64,000 nt of DNA from positions 4,838,501 through 4,902,500 of the forward strand of contig JAKNDB010000087.1 in the NCBI GenBank assembly GCA_024305405.1. The letters run 5' to 3'. Positions 38,001 to 50,829 of the stretch are shown here, piece after piece (position 1 is the first letter of the stretch; every line of letters starts with the position of its first letter). The translations under genes and the position numbers were made by a program. This DNA is from Dirofilaria immitis (Eukaryota > Nematoda > Chromadorea > Rhabditida > Onchocercidae). The notes under the pieces are model-generated. The model searched no databases and had not been told where the DNA came from. It saw only the letters and a list, made by a program, of their open reading frames with translations.

Positions 38001-41000
38001 CCAATTTAGACGTATTGTCATATATTACCTTTGATGCATGTGATAACTTTATTAAATTCCTTATTAAGAAAATTGAAATAAAAAAGAATCAGAAAACTGT
38101 TCTACTTGAGCATAACATAGGTAACACGTGACATAAATATAAGCCAGAATAGGGCACATTTAAAATCCAATTGATCTTCCCAATCATCACTCAATGGCTG
38201 GGGTAATGTCCATTCGGTATAAGGTTTCATTCCACGATCTTCAAGTTCATATTGTGTTTTGCATATTTGACATCGCTTAAATAATTAAATTATTAAATTC
38301 TAAACAAAATTGTAATTATATTCTGTTTTTTTTCTATTTTTTATTTTTGCGAAGTCAGTTAAAGGTTATCAATAAGATGTGTGTGATGTTAACTTACTCG
38401 CTCATGCATAACATCGAACCAATGTTGTAGACATTGTGTGTGTACGAACTGTAGAGAACCACGACATTCACATGGTGAAATTAAATCTGATTCGTTGTCT
38501 TCTTCCAAACATATTCGGCAGTTTAGCTTTCGCGTAGAAGATATCTGTCTACAGAAAATTGGAACTATGATGGTATTCTAGCCGAAGAAAGTTTAAAACT
38601 AGCATGATTTAGCATTTTTTCATTTTTGCACGAAATTTCAGAACTTCGAAAAAATAAACTAAAAGAGTTTGAGAAGACCAAAAATGATTCATTTATTTTT
38701 TTTACTAACCGCGCAGTTAACAAGAAGTTATCGTATGAATGAGTTACAAGTGATGATGTAGTTTCCATCCCATTCTTATGTTCAAATGTCATCTTCAAAC
38801 TACTGTGAAACCACAATTCAGTAACTTGAACGTAGCAAATGATTAATTTTAAGAATAAGTCCTACACTTTTATATTCTTTATAATTCATTTTATGTGCAG
38901 ATTCATTTTTTATGGTGGTTAGATTTTCTTCATCTAAAGATTTAAAAAACGGAAGTAAATTATAAAAACAAGACTGAATAAAAGATTGAAAAGAATTTAT
39001 GTCTCAGTATTTTAGACTAATACTGTAGATTTTAAATAAATATGAAATTGTATAGTATCGCTTGATCATGAAATCGTGGTATCTCTTCTGCATGATTTTT
39101 CATTGTCTTATTCACAAAATCAGATAAATTAACGATTTCTAGAAATATTTAGAAATACACTAAACTTATTTCAATGTTTCCAGAAAGATCACGCCATTTT
39201 TCGAAATTCCTCTAATCACTGATTCTAATATAAAAGTACTCATTTGTCATTGTTGACTAACTAAATTCATTTAACAAAGTTTGAAACCTCAAGGCAGCTG
39301 CTTTCATATGATACTTAAATTATAGTTGGTTTCTTATTGTCGACTTTGTTAGAATGGCGTTTCTATTTCTTTATTTCCGGTCGTTGGAGATAAATGCATA
39401 TCTTATACAACATGATTGTGAGTTTTTCTTTCAGTCGTAAATCAAATATTTGAATTTAAGGTAATGTATCTTCGGATGACATCTGGTACTGAAAACTTAC
39501 CGTGTGCATATGCATATATCGAGTTTACCAATCAACCAGCAGTCCCAATTGCATTGCAAAATAATGGCATCGAATTTAAGGGTCGCTGTTTGCGGTTTGT
39601 TCTGATATTTTTACTCTTCCATCTACTGAGATTCAAATGTCGGAATTCTGGAATACTGTTTTTTATAAAAAAAAAAATGCGTTTATATTTTCGGATTAGT
39701 TGACAAGTGAAATCACGACTAGGAAAAAGAAGGCATTAAAAATTTGCCGCCAAATGCATTTTTTCCTGGCTACACACCAATTTTTGGAAATTTTTGAAAG
39801 GATGTAATCGGTTATTGGTTTTATTTAATTTCAAATTTTTTGAATCTTTAAGTGATTTGTAGCATACAGCATTCGCGGGTTGCTATAATCAAACCAGAAA
39901 GAAAGACAGCAGACATGGCATTGCAGGAAGTCGAAGAAGCAATTCGGGTCAACCAAAATCCAGATAAAGCTGCTAATGCCCTCAGTAAGCTGAACCAAGG
40001 ATTGGGTAACTTTTATTTTCCCCAAATGTGGACTACTGGTTTATATTTTTTAATATTTTGCTTTCAATTTGATAATCTCGAAAGCGAGAATTTCATGAAT
40101 AGTAGTTTTTCATGTAGTACATTTATCTCTGATTGACATATACATCTTTCTTTTATTCTGCTCTGCCAGAATCAGCTTTACAAGATATTTTTACAGATAG
40201 ATTGTTTTAGGAATGGATCGAAGTTACTCGCCTTTACGGCGATCTGGTTCTCCTCGATGTCATCGAAGTCGTAGCTCAAGCAGACGGCGACGCTCACGAT
40301 CACGGTCAAAGTATGTTTAAATGAGTAACCAAAAATTTTGTGACAATTTTTTATTTTATTTAATTATTATGTTTTTAAAATATGCAGAAATTAAAAGATT
40401 AATTTTTGTATAAAGCCGTTGTTTATTAAGGTCACGTCGTCGACATCGTAGCAAATCGAAAGATCGACGTTCACATAGCAGATCACGGTATTTTTTTTCC
40501 TTGACAGTTTGAACATTGACCAGTCTTTCTTTTTGCATTTTAGTGTAATATAAAGTTAATAATTTATTTTTATTTTTCCTTACGATTACTGTTTCCTGTT
40601 TACATTCTTTAGGTTTTATAAATATCTTAAAATTCGAGTTTACGAGAAACTAATTTTTTTACATTTTTATTAGATTAATATTAGATCATTCATACTAATT
40701 TACTTTTTGAAGTTTGTCACTACTAATTTCAATTCTTTATTTATTATAGCGAACATCGTAGACGTTCTCATTCTCGCCATCGAAGACTTTCACGTTCAAG
40801 AGATAGGAAGGAAAAAGATAAAGAGAAGGTGAACTTGCTTTTCAGCGATCATTCTAAAGATAGAATAGTGAAACATGTAAGACGTCATTATTTAATTGAT
40901 TTGTAGGAACGACGTGATCGAGAAAAAGAAAGAGAGAAGAAAGAACGAAAACGAAGCAGAAGTCGCACACCGCACAAGAAAGATGATAGACACGAACGTG

Positions 41001-42151
41001 ATAAGGATAAGGTTTGTATCTTGTAAAGCGTATCAAAAGATCGAAAAAGAATTCCTGTGAGATCATATAAGGAGTTTTATAGGATAAAAGAGAAAGGATC
41101 GTGAAAGTAATGGTCGGAGAGATAAGGAAAAGAATAATCGGAATGAAAAGAATGATAAGAAAGAAGAAAAAGATCATGACAAGGGAAAAAAATTCACGTA
41201 AGGAGAAAGAACGTGAAAGAAGTAGCAGAAGAAGTGATAACAAAAGTGGTTCAGTTAAAGCGGAAGTGAAGCTACAAATCGAACATGTTAGTTTAAATAT
41301 TTCTATCAACTCATACCGCAAGAATTTTTCAGTCATTGGTATATTATAGTATCCGGTGAAGAAAGTCCTTCACCATCGGTTAAATAGTAGTTCTGAAATA
41401 AATATTATATGGTTGGTGTGTGCTCTAAGCGCAGAATAGGTTTGACTAATCATATTTGGCGTGGGGAATTTTTTTCACTTATATGTCGTCAATTAATATT
41501 TCAGCAGATAAGACACAAGATGTTTTACTGGATAAAAGGTTTTTGTTCAAGTAGTGGGGAGACTTTTCGTAGCATTAATTTAAGTTTTTTAGGGCGAAAG
41601 TATGGAAATAGATCATCCAGAACAAATAATAGCTTCTGATGAAACAGCTATGAGAGAAAGACTGATGGAAAAAGTTTTGGCACGTAACGGACCAAAAAAG
41701 AAAACATGGGTACTGAGAGAGTGGACACTGATAAGGAGAAGTATGTTTTTCTTGAAAACTAAGATCTGAGAAACATATCCAAAAGCTGACGCTTGACGGG
41801 TTTTTTCTCTAATTTGTTCTGAGGCGAAAATGAGAAATTGCTTGTTTTTATTCTTCCTTAAATATTTTTATTACTTAATTAATCATGTGTCTTATAATTT
41901 TTTACGTACCACGACATGTGTAATTGATGATCCCTAATCAAAGATAGTATCTCTCCGAATTTTTCTTTCTTGGATTTTCCTACGTTTCAAGTTCAGTAGT
42001 TCTGATTTTAAAGTTAGTTTTTGCAGTTCTGTTAACAGTTTTCAGAAATAAACTAGAATTGAAACGAAGCGGCAGCGATGATTATGAGTCTGTTCGAAAG
42101 AAATCTCAGAAACATTCAAAATCTTCCAGTTCATCATCTCATTCTGAATAA
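35089..42151 (+). CDS. rsp-7: SR-related splicing factor, SREK1 / RSP-7 family (14 exons)
   Basis: Nuclear splicing regulator with two RNA-recognition motifs and an arginine/serine-lysine/glutamate domain. Exons: 35089-35208, 35456-35609, 35925-36043, 37112-37288, 39461-39594, 39863-40005, 40211-40310, 40431-40487, 40750-40828, 40907-41011, 41083-41286, 41350-41378, 41593-41740, 42046-42151. RRM1 runs from [18 protein letters not shown] to [18 protein letters not shown] and [14 protein letters not shown]. The linker has [14 protein letters not shown], as in human SREK1. RRM2 starts at [13 protein letters not shown] and reaches [27 protein letters not shown] precedes the RS region ([20 protein letters not shown]). 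The end is a Ser-rich tail, SSSSSSHSE. Exons 12 and 13 each lack one base. In exon 11 two frames compete, one open and one more typical of KE-rich SR proteins. The large intron 4 contains the MARCH gene on the other strand. Confidence 0.85.
37569..38792 (-). CDS. Membrane-associated RING-CH (MARCH-type) E3 ubiquitin ligase
   Basis: Small two-membrane-segment ubiquitin ligase nested in intron 4 of the SREK1-like gene. Exons (transcript order): 38710-38792, 38398-38548, 38126-38275, 37804-37853, 37569-37711, about 157 residues. The C4HC3 RING-CH pattern is complete: CRIC, CEC within [16 protein letters not shown], the His and Cys of HTQC, the conserved W of LQHWFD, and CQIC opening exon 3. Hydrophobic segments follow in exon 3 (CALFWLIFM) and exon 5 ([20 protein letters not shown]), then a basic tail KTKRLKRNN. 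The size fits the MARCH2/3 group, which acts in endosomal or plasma-membrane sorting, but the subgroup is not certain. The start is the first ATG of exon 1. The junction of exons 3 and 4 is one base out of phase, so a boundary or a base is wrong there. Confidence 0.85.
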
Positions 42152-44664
42152 AACTAATATTTGTTCACTCTTTCTATTACAGTTAACTTTCAATCAAATC
42201 TGCAGTAATTGCCATTTCTTTTTAGCTATAATTTTTTCTAACATTTACCAAATAGAGGGAAATACACAATGGGTTAATAATGATATAAAATAGTCTCTTA
42301 CAGGTAGTTTTGTGATCAAATAATTATAGCATGTTTCGAAACTTTTTCACTAAAACTTTATTCACTAAGATTATTGAGATTATATTTAAATTTTATAAGT
42401 TGTCAATTTATTGATATATTCATAAAGGATGCGACGAATAAAATATTGGAATTGAATAAGAAGTACAGATTACACCAGAAATGTGTTGATGAAGGTTTTA
42501 AAAAAAGCATTTTTTCGCTAACCGTCCTATATCACTGTGAATAAATGAAATATTTTCAAATTAGGTGATAAATTTATCAGTGTGTAATGTAAAATGATTC
42601 TTAGTACCTCACACTATATTTTTTTCATCAAGCAATAACTTGGATCATAATGAGCTAGAAGTATAAAAAAGTACATGGCTTCTTGTAACGATATCATATG
42701 TATTTCGTCCGCTATTTTTGCCTTTCTTATGATGAAATAATTCTTAGTAGTTATGATTATATTGTTTCCTTCTTCAGTGAATTTGTGAAAAGTTTATACA
42801 CTTCTTTTATTGAATTTTTGAAAATTTTTCAGAAGCATATTCATTAACTTTTACGCATACACTCGTTTTAGGTACGGATTGCCATGAATAATTCACTAAA
42901 AATAATTGTAAAGGCTGGTCAGTCCAATTAAGTTTTTCTGACGACATTATCCATTCTTCTTGGGTTGGCATATTTTTGCATTATTCCTTTTTTTTTGGTA
43001 AATGAATTTTTATGCCATGACAAATTTATATTGTTTCTGTTTCGAACCAGTGCGATTCAGTAAAATTTTGTGTATAATTGTTTAGAAACTTCGGTATTTA
43101 CAATTCCAATACTTCATATTGATCATAATATTAACGATATTCAATTGCACTAACTGAAGATTGTATTACGCATAATTAATATTGTTTTATTTTGTAATCA
43201 TTTCGATTCATAATACTTATTGCCATTGTTGGAGAATAATATGAATTGGAGTATTGATTTCTTCTCATTCCAGAGGATATTGTGCGTTTTTATTCAAATC
43301 AGTGGTTGCAGTATTTAGTTGAGAAACTAGGTAAAAGAATCCTTGAAATTCCTTAAATCGTTTTCGAGTTGTTCCACAAGCGGTTTGAGTCCTAAATTGC
43401 TTAATTTACGGATGACGATTAAGTCATACCTTGAATACTCCACCTTTGGGCCGTTAGGTGATAAGAAAAATCATTTTTTCCTTTTAAATTTTTATTTGCT
43501 GATAATATTCAGATGCATTTCACCTAAGAGTAAAATCCGAATTTCAGCAATTTTTCCCCAATATTCAGCTCGAAATATTTATTGCAAAAATATATGAAAA
43601 TTGATCGTGCAATATTTCAAATTAAACTATAAAAATATTCAGGTATAAGCTGCAGAATATCAATAAATTAGAAATAATTTCTCTTCGAAAAAAGACAAAG
43701 TGTGCGGAAAGCTAGCTAATTTGATTCAAAACGGAAATTGCGACTAACAAATTTTTACGAAATCAAGCGCGATAATGTAAAAAGCAATAAATAGTACGAT
43801 GAATCCATTAAATAGAATTTGTTCATTGTTGTATTTCATTGATTAATTCAATTGCAGTAACTTGTTCATGCCGTACTCCTGTATATGTTTTATTCAGTAC
43901 ATTGTATTTCATATAAAATCTTCAAAATGATATCGGGAAATCGATTCTTTCCATACAAAATTAGTTTTTCTTCGAGAACAAGGGAGAGTGAGATAAGATT
44001 TTATTTTGAATTTACTTGATTTTTTGAATTGGTCTTCCGAAAGTTTTATAACGAATTGTAGAGGAGTTTTACCAAGATATGCTATCCTAATAAGAAAATC
44101 AGTGTCATGTGTGGAAAACAATGTAAAGAAATCGTATCTCAGCAACATCAAACTTTCGTTACACTTTCGAAATTTTAATACGCGAATTTGATTATAATTT
44201 CATCAAGAACCATAACTATGAAACAATCCCATAAATTATAACTTCCATAGATTTAACTACTAAAGAGAGAGAACTGCAGAACATTTCACTTAACAATCCA
44301 GCAAAATAAAATTGCCAAAGCCCAAATAACGGCCGAAGTTTTCGATAACCCAGCGACCACTTTCTAATTTGAAACCCTCCTTGGCTTCTTCGTGCCACCA
44401 TTTTTTGATTATGTTTATTGTAACGGACCGTATTTTCATTTACGATTCAGGAACTTCAGAACTTTTCTGATTTTGGATGAGTCCTGTAATTATTGAGAGA
44501 CATGTCCCAGTGCTGTTGGTTATATAGGTGCAGGGTAGTTGAGATATAGGTTCCGGAAATCTATTTGCTCGTATTTTTACATTCCTTGCTAAAGAGCAGC
44601 AATATCTGCATCCGTATATACGTCGATTTTGCGTTTGTTTATCAGAGGTGTAGAGTTCTCTCAG
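42152..44664. other. Intergenic stretch, SREK1-like gene to BPNT1
   Basis: About 2.5 kb of AT-rich DNA, presumably 3' UTR of the splicing factor, then promoter and 5' flank of the nucleotidase. The last 250 bases before 44665 are less AT-rich than the rest. No exon is supported. Confidence 0.5.
44656..44664 (+). promoter_or_regulatory. Probable trans-splice acceptor directly at the BPNT1 start codon
   Basis: GTTCTCTCAG abuts the ATG at 44665, a 3' splice-type signal without an upstream exon in frame; this is how many spliced-leader accepting genes start in nematodes. Inferred. Confidence 0.5.
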
Positions 44665-47600
44665 ATGACAAATAATACAATGGATTTCGAAGAAAAGCAA
44701 AAAATGTTCAGACGCTCTTGCTTTATAGCCCAGTTGGTGGCACTATCAGTAAGAGTCGCTGAACGAGCAGGCAATATCATCAAGGTAGCTTTATTGATGG
44801 AAAATTTCGTCATTTAACATATCAATTTTTATCAATCGATTTCTGGCTGGTAACTTGCGTATGCAGTGAAGGAAAAATCGAGCTTTAATCTTCAGCTTTA
44901 CATAATACTGCTTTCAAAATGCCAACTTCTAATTATTATTGATTGCAAATATATTTTGCTCCGCATTTATATCTTTTAGCAGTAATCTTCGGAAATCGTA
45001 CTCGATAGTGTTGCATTACTGAATTAACATTAATTAGGTTAAAATTCATCAGGAATTCCAATAACATTTAAAAGACCATTGTTAATGTTACTTTTTATAG
45101 TACTTGCTATCAGCAGTATTTCTAGATAGCGTTAAGATAACCTTATCAATACTAGTTAGATAGAATCAGTAATGCAAAAGTAAACTCTTTCATTTGCAGG
45201 AGTGGACCTTTAATGGCACCAGTAAACCATATTATAAAGGACCTGTTAGTTTACGAGATTTATATACGGATGCAGATATTGCTGCGGAAGATTGTATTAT
45301 TTCATCATTGTACAAGCATTTTGGCGATAGTCTGAAAATTATTGGTGAGGAGGTAAGAAAGTAATTCGGCTTCATATTTTTCTTACTTACTGCTTATTTC
45401 AACAATATTTTTCATCTTTTCATTGTCGAGAAAAAATTTTTTTCAAATCGAAAAACATCCGTTACTAGGAAACAAGCAATTTTGAGCAATAATTTATTGA
45501 ATATGGTTGCTAGTTTTTGAACCATCTGAATTCAATTTTTTTTGACAGAACAAATTATGTTAATTCTATTAACTGGATATAGTAAATATCAAACACCTTT
45601 GATTTTTTTAAGAAGAAATTGCCAATTCAAATTAAAGTAATGGAAAAAGTAAATTAACAATTTACTTTGATGGTACTATTCGATCTATCGCTATCTCATC
45701 AACTTCATTTCTAGTTCTTTTTTGCTCCTTGCTGAACTTTAACTAATAGTTTTAACAGTGATAAAGTATTAAAACATTTAAGGAATTCCAAGAAAATTAT
45801 TATAGATGAGCTACATGACTTTTTGCTAAACGTGTTTCATTTTTAGTGATGATGCTTTCATGAATGTTAGCTATCTATTGACAATAAATCAAATTAAATA
45901 TGGAATAAAACGAAGTTTAACAGCTTAAACTATATCACTTTTCAAGCAATCCTCGATTTTGTTGATGGGGCGAAGATTATTGAAAGAGCCGAAATATGAC
46001 GATAAATATTTTGATAATTTATGTGAACCGCTTCTTACCTTACAGAACGTTATGCCAACGGGAACGAGCGTAATAGATGATTTTGACTCTAATGTATTGG
46101 TATATGATGGTGAATGTAGTGATGAAATACACAAGATAACATCGGATGATGTATGTTTTGTTTAATGACTTTTTACTGTTTTGTTTTAATTTATGTTAAT
46201 AACATGATCACTATAGTATTCCATAAATATAAAAAAAATTAAAAATGAATTGAATAGCTTTTATTTTTTTAATGACAATTTCTTTTATATTATTATAAAC
46301 ATGACAGTTTGCAGGTAGTAATTTGGGTAGATCCTCTAGATGGAACTTATGAATTAGTTGCAGCTGAAAGCAATATATGTAAATTTTATTTTTATTATCA
46401 AATATATAATTTTTACCAGTGCCAGTAAGTAACAGTCCATTTTTATTTATTTTATTACTTGATTAATTGAGATGAGATATTGCTTTTTAGCGTCAGGATA
46501 TACTATAAATTTGGGCTATTCATTATATTTATCTGCAGTTCATTTCTCTTCAAAATGTTAATATTTTTTTTGTCGAAATAACAAATAAGGATGCCGATTT
46601 GAATGCAAGTGCAGCTATTATAGCAACCAGTTATTCTGGTTCACTGTTGCTTTGATGAATCAAGCCATCAATGAAAATAAAGAGCTAAAAGAAAACTGTG
46701 AAATAATATAAATACATAATATTATTTTGCAGCTGGTGAGCAGGAAGTCACCGTACTAATATTATCTTGCAGCTGGTCAGCAGGAAGTCACCGTACTAAT
46801 TGGTGTATCATATCAAGGGCGACCAGTAGCTGGAATTATACACCAACCTTTTGGGGAACTAATGCAATAGGTCGTACAATTTGGGCAATCAAAGGAATAG
46901 GCGTTCATGGTATTGAAACTGTCAAAAGTACTTTTCAATAATTCTCGCAGTTTTAGAAGATGTGATTGCAAAGTTTCATGACATACTATCTCCAGAAATT
47001 CTCTTATAAAGAGTATTAGTTTTTTGACATTATACGAATTTTTGTTTCATTTCATTTCTTCGTGATTTATATTTATCCTCCAACATTTTCTTCATTGTTT
47101 GCTAGCAATATACTTTTTAATTTCCACTTTCTCTTATTGCATTTTCATAATAATGTTTATCATTATAATATAATTTATTACAGATAATTCACAGCGGTAC
47201 GCTGTTACAACACGAAGTCATTCTACTCCTCGCATTCATGATACACTAAATATTTTGAAAGAAAAAATCTAATTAGCGATGTTGAATTTGTTGGTGGAGC
47301 TGGATTTAAGGCTTGTTGTTTTCTATTAGCATAATTATTAAAATTATTGTTGTATATGCTGTAAGCTTCTTTTGATGGCAGATAGTTTAAATTGCTGAGC
47401 CTGATTTGCATCACGTTGCGATAGAGATTTCAAGAGGCTGGAAGACTGTTTTATGTGGATAAATATAACAATTAATAAGGTCTTCAGTGAGGGAACTACG
47501 TTATGAAAAATGAAGTTGAATAGTAAGATACATTATGCCACATACACTTCCAATTATTCCGCTAATTGCATCTATTTCTTATGAAAAAATTAGAAGAGAT

Positions 47601-48201
47601 AATATGATGTTCATTATTTTCGCATGATGCTGAAGTATTTTTTAGGTCTTAAAATGTTTGGAGGGTGCTGCTGCTTATGTTTTTGCTAGTCCTGGTTGTA
47701 AAAAATGGGATACATGCGCTCCAGAAGCAATAATTACTGCATCAGGTTCACTACTTTTACTTTTCTTTAATTTTTTATTTGTTTATCTTTTTTTTGAGAG
47801 AATAGAGGTATAGATAATTTTAGAATTTGGCTATTTATATAGACTTTGGCGTAAATTATTGTCCAATTCTTAGGTGGCAAACTTACTGACATCTCAGGAA
47901 ATGATTTGTATTATGGTGCAGACACACAAATACCAAATAGCGGCGGTGTACTGGCAACTGCGCATTGGGTAAATCATCAGGTTAGTCTTATTTTTGTATC
48001 ACTTGTTCAGTCTTATTTTTAGAATTTAAAGCAAAATAATTCTGATTTCTAATTTTACTTCAAACTGTACCAAGTTTAACAGAGAAAAAAATTCAAAATG
48101 AAATTGTAATTTAGATTATTATACAAAAACACTTTGTACTAAATTTGCAGGAATTCGTGGAATGCATTTCAGAACAAATGAAAAAAGTTATGCTGAACTA
48201 A
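44665..48201 (+). CDS. BPNT1: 3'(2'),5'-bisphosphate nucleotidase (BPNT1 family)
   Basis: Mg-dependent, lithium-sensitive phosphatase that hydrolyses PAP to AMP and so keeps sulfation reactions going; cytosolic. Exons: 44665-44784, 45200-45352, 45947-46150, 46315-46378, 46773-46927, 47184-47310, 47646-47745, 47874-47980, 48151-48201. The metal-binding set is present: LKIIGEE (exon 2), [13 protein letters not shown] (exon 4), FVGGAGFK (exon 6) and [11 protein letters not shown] (exon 7). Exon 5 carries [18 protein letters not shown] and [16 protein letters not shown]; exon 8 has [10 protein letters not shown] and [11 protein letters not shown]. Exon 3 adds a linker between GEE and [10 protein letters not shown] that is longer than in human. 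Exons 5 and 6 each lack one base (T-run 46849-46852, A-run 47262-47267). Exon 6 is followed by GC, so intron 6 appears to be a GC-AG intron. The acceptor of exon 5 lies in a 40-bp tandem duplication. Confidence 0.9.
45575..45627 (+). repeat. Dispersed repeat, copy 1 (in BPNT1 intron 2)
   Basis: A segment of about 53 bp starting GGATATAGTAAATATC, containing ACACCTTTGATTTTTT and ending GCCAATT matches a second segment at 58164-58216 with only a few differences. Both are in the same orientation. Confidence 0.75.
46721..46800 (+). repeat. 40-bp tandem duplication of a 3' splice site and exon start
   Basis: Bases 46721-46760 and 46761-46800 are two adjacent copies differing at two positions. Each contains TTGCAGCTGGT followed by CAGGAAGTCACCGTACTAAT, that is, the acceptor and first codons of BPNT1 exon 5. 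Because 40 is not a multiple of three, the two acceptors give different frames; only the second joins the conserved SYQGRPVAG frame. Confidence 0.95.
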
Positions 48202-50829
48202 CCCAAAATTGATATTTTTATAAATCACTAGAAATCATATATGAACAAGTTATAATGGTATGTTGCGCTACCTGTTTACATTCACTACTGTCGTGACTAT
48301 TATTATTTGAGTGAATGAGTTAGTTATAGCGAAAAAGAAGTACTTTATTTCGTAAGTTTATTGTTAACACCGCAGATAACCAGTAGAAGATTGAAGTACA
48401 ATATAAAGAATTGAAGGTAGTTGATCAATGTCGAAAGTACAATAATAAATTTAACTAGCTTAACTAACCCCTTATATATTCTAGATAAGCAGGTATGGTG
48501 TGCATACACAAAAATGGAAATACACAGCTTGAAAAAGTTGTGTAAAAGATACAATAAAATATTTAAAAGATTGACACAATAAATAAGATAAAATATATTT
48601 CTTTTTCTATAAATTAACATACATTGTCTGTGTGTAACATCTTTCATCTTGTATAATTTAAATTATAAATTAAGTAACAGATTCATCACTTGATATAAGA
48701 AAACGTTGGAATTTTATATAATTGATTAATCCCTTATTAAGAAAATGCTTTATATAAAGAATAGTTTTTTGCTTTAACATATTATTTTTATCTATTAAAA
48801 ATATTTTTACCTTTACATTCTAAAAAATAAACAAATATGCTTTTTTGTAGTAGTTATTAAAAGACAAAAGCATTCAGACCAGAAATTCTCTTTGTGTCAA
48901 ACTGATTTATGCAGTTATGTAAGTATCGTTAATAAAATTGCTTTCATTTTTTTTCTTGAATAATATTTTTGCACTTCATTTTATCAAAGTGGCAATTAGA
49001 AAAGGTATGCCTCAAAATAAGTAGCATTTTAAAAATTGGTACTAGGAAGTACAAAATTGATGAGTTATTAAAATATCCGTATGTTGAAAATTTTACGAAA
49101 GAATATCGCATGTTGGGATTGTTTGTTTATATCTATGCTGAAGTCTTCATTTATAAGTGTGGATGTGTATATGAGTATGATCGTATGTATGCTTATTTTT
49201 TCAACACTGAAGTGTGTCTGGTGTAGTTTGAAGGCGAGAATGCTCTTTCGACATACGAACTTTGTAATCTTTCACTTCTCCCCGTAGTTGCTGCTACATT
49301 CTTCTGTTTTATTCCAACATTATTATGTATCTTATTCTGAGTAGGTTAGGGCTATCTCATTATTTAGTTGAATTTCGTTGAATTTAAAAGAAATCAAAGC
49401 ATTTTATCCATGATAAATTTTGAGTGACTCAATCTTTTCCACTTGTTTGGACATAAATGAAAAAAAAAATTTAGGATGCTAGAAATTCAACTGAATGCAA
49501 TGATAGCTGTAGTGGTCGTTGAAGCTATATAGTAAATATCTTGCATGTTATATATTCCATCCAGCTTATTTTGTTTTAAAGACTGTCCATTGCAAACAAC
49601 TGTCAAATTAACCACTGTCAGTAACTTGGAAGGTTTACCAAGCTAGGAGTTCAAAGATGTCAGAGAAATAAATGCATTAGAGATGATAATATGAAACCAA
49701 TTTTATCTGACATTATTTTTCGATATCCCATAGTGTGGGAGTTACAAAATATCAACAAAGAGAGAGTGTTTGAGCATTTCGAGATATTTGATACAGGATT
49801 TTAGAGTAGATATTTTTTTAATAAAATACATAAATTCGCTTCACAACTTAATGAGTTTTGTTCCAATGATTTCTAATGATTACTCTATCATTAAGGAAAA
49901 TTATTAAAAGCTCGGCTGTATTGCGCAAGCAGAATGCTTGTGATAATGCGGCATGAAAACAAAATGGAAGATGCATGGAAACTTTACAAATATAAAGTTT
50001 GTCATAGCTGCTAAAGTGATCTTTTACTACGGAATGAGGGAATACTTTGTTAAATTTTAGATTAATATATAATCTGCAATTCGACTGTGAGCTTAAGATA
50101 GTTTAAGACCTGATGTCATGTGCAATAATTTAAATTATTTCTTGAATGTTTTTGCGTGCACCCATTTTCACTTGCAAAATATTAAAGAGATAAGCTCGAT
50201 TCAAAGCCCATTACCGTTGTTTCTTAGCAAATATATTTCAAAAATAATTTTTCAACTATTATATTATTATAGTCAGTATTATTTATACAAAGCTGGTATA
50301 GTATTATTTGCTTTTATTCATTTATCCAATAAAAAAAAGCGATCAAGAGACGTGCCTGAGAGATCTCATCTTCATTTTGAAAATTGATCGATTGATGTTA
50401 TCGAATTTTTATATTTAACTATATTTCGTCGGAGATCAAAAATGAACCAAATGTTCTACAGGATATTTTTGTTCATAAATGAAATCTGTGGCATGGTGGT
50501 ATTTACTGTTATCAGTAATTTTGTGGATTTCACGAACTATAGGTGCTGTATTATCCCATAGAAAACGTGAATTAACTATGCATGACGCGGTAACCATTCA
50601 TAAATTACAATGTTTAAAAAATGATAGAGGAGAGTTGCAGCAATGAAGTAGTTAATCTGCAAATAAAAATGTATGTAACTTGTGGATTGTTTCTCTGACA
50701 AGAATTATTAAACTTTTTTTTAAAGTGGATGTCTTCATTCACCGGTAGCTGCCTTTTGTTGATTTCCGAACTACTTAAATAACAAGAAATAATATAAGTC
50801 CAAGTGTGGATACTGATTTTTTTAAGTAA
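48202..50829. other. Intergenic stretch without supported gene
   Basis: About 2.6 kb, AT-rich. Several 60-100 codon open frames occur but have no motif, no matching splice phase and low-complexity composition. The part near 49910-49990 is slightly less AT-rich, with nothing recognisable. Confidence 0.5.

Noticed and set aside
41083..41286. Two homopolymer deletions in exon 11 of the SREK1-like gene
   Set aside because: A second frame looks more SR-like in the middle of the exon, but the exon is already in phase as given, and restoring the other frame would need unequal corrections; left undecided.
40854..41336. 160-codon minus-strand open frame
   Set aside because: Antisense shadow of the RS/KE-rich exons of the SREK1-like gene.
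41950..42151. Programmed ribosomal frameshifting as the reason for broken frames
   Set aside because: No common slippery site and many unrelated genes are affected, so a shared translational mechanism is not credible.
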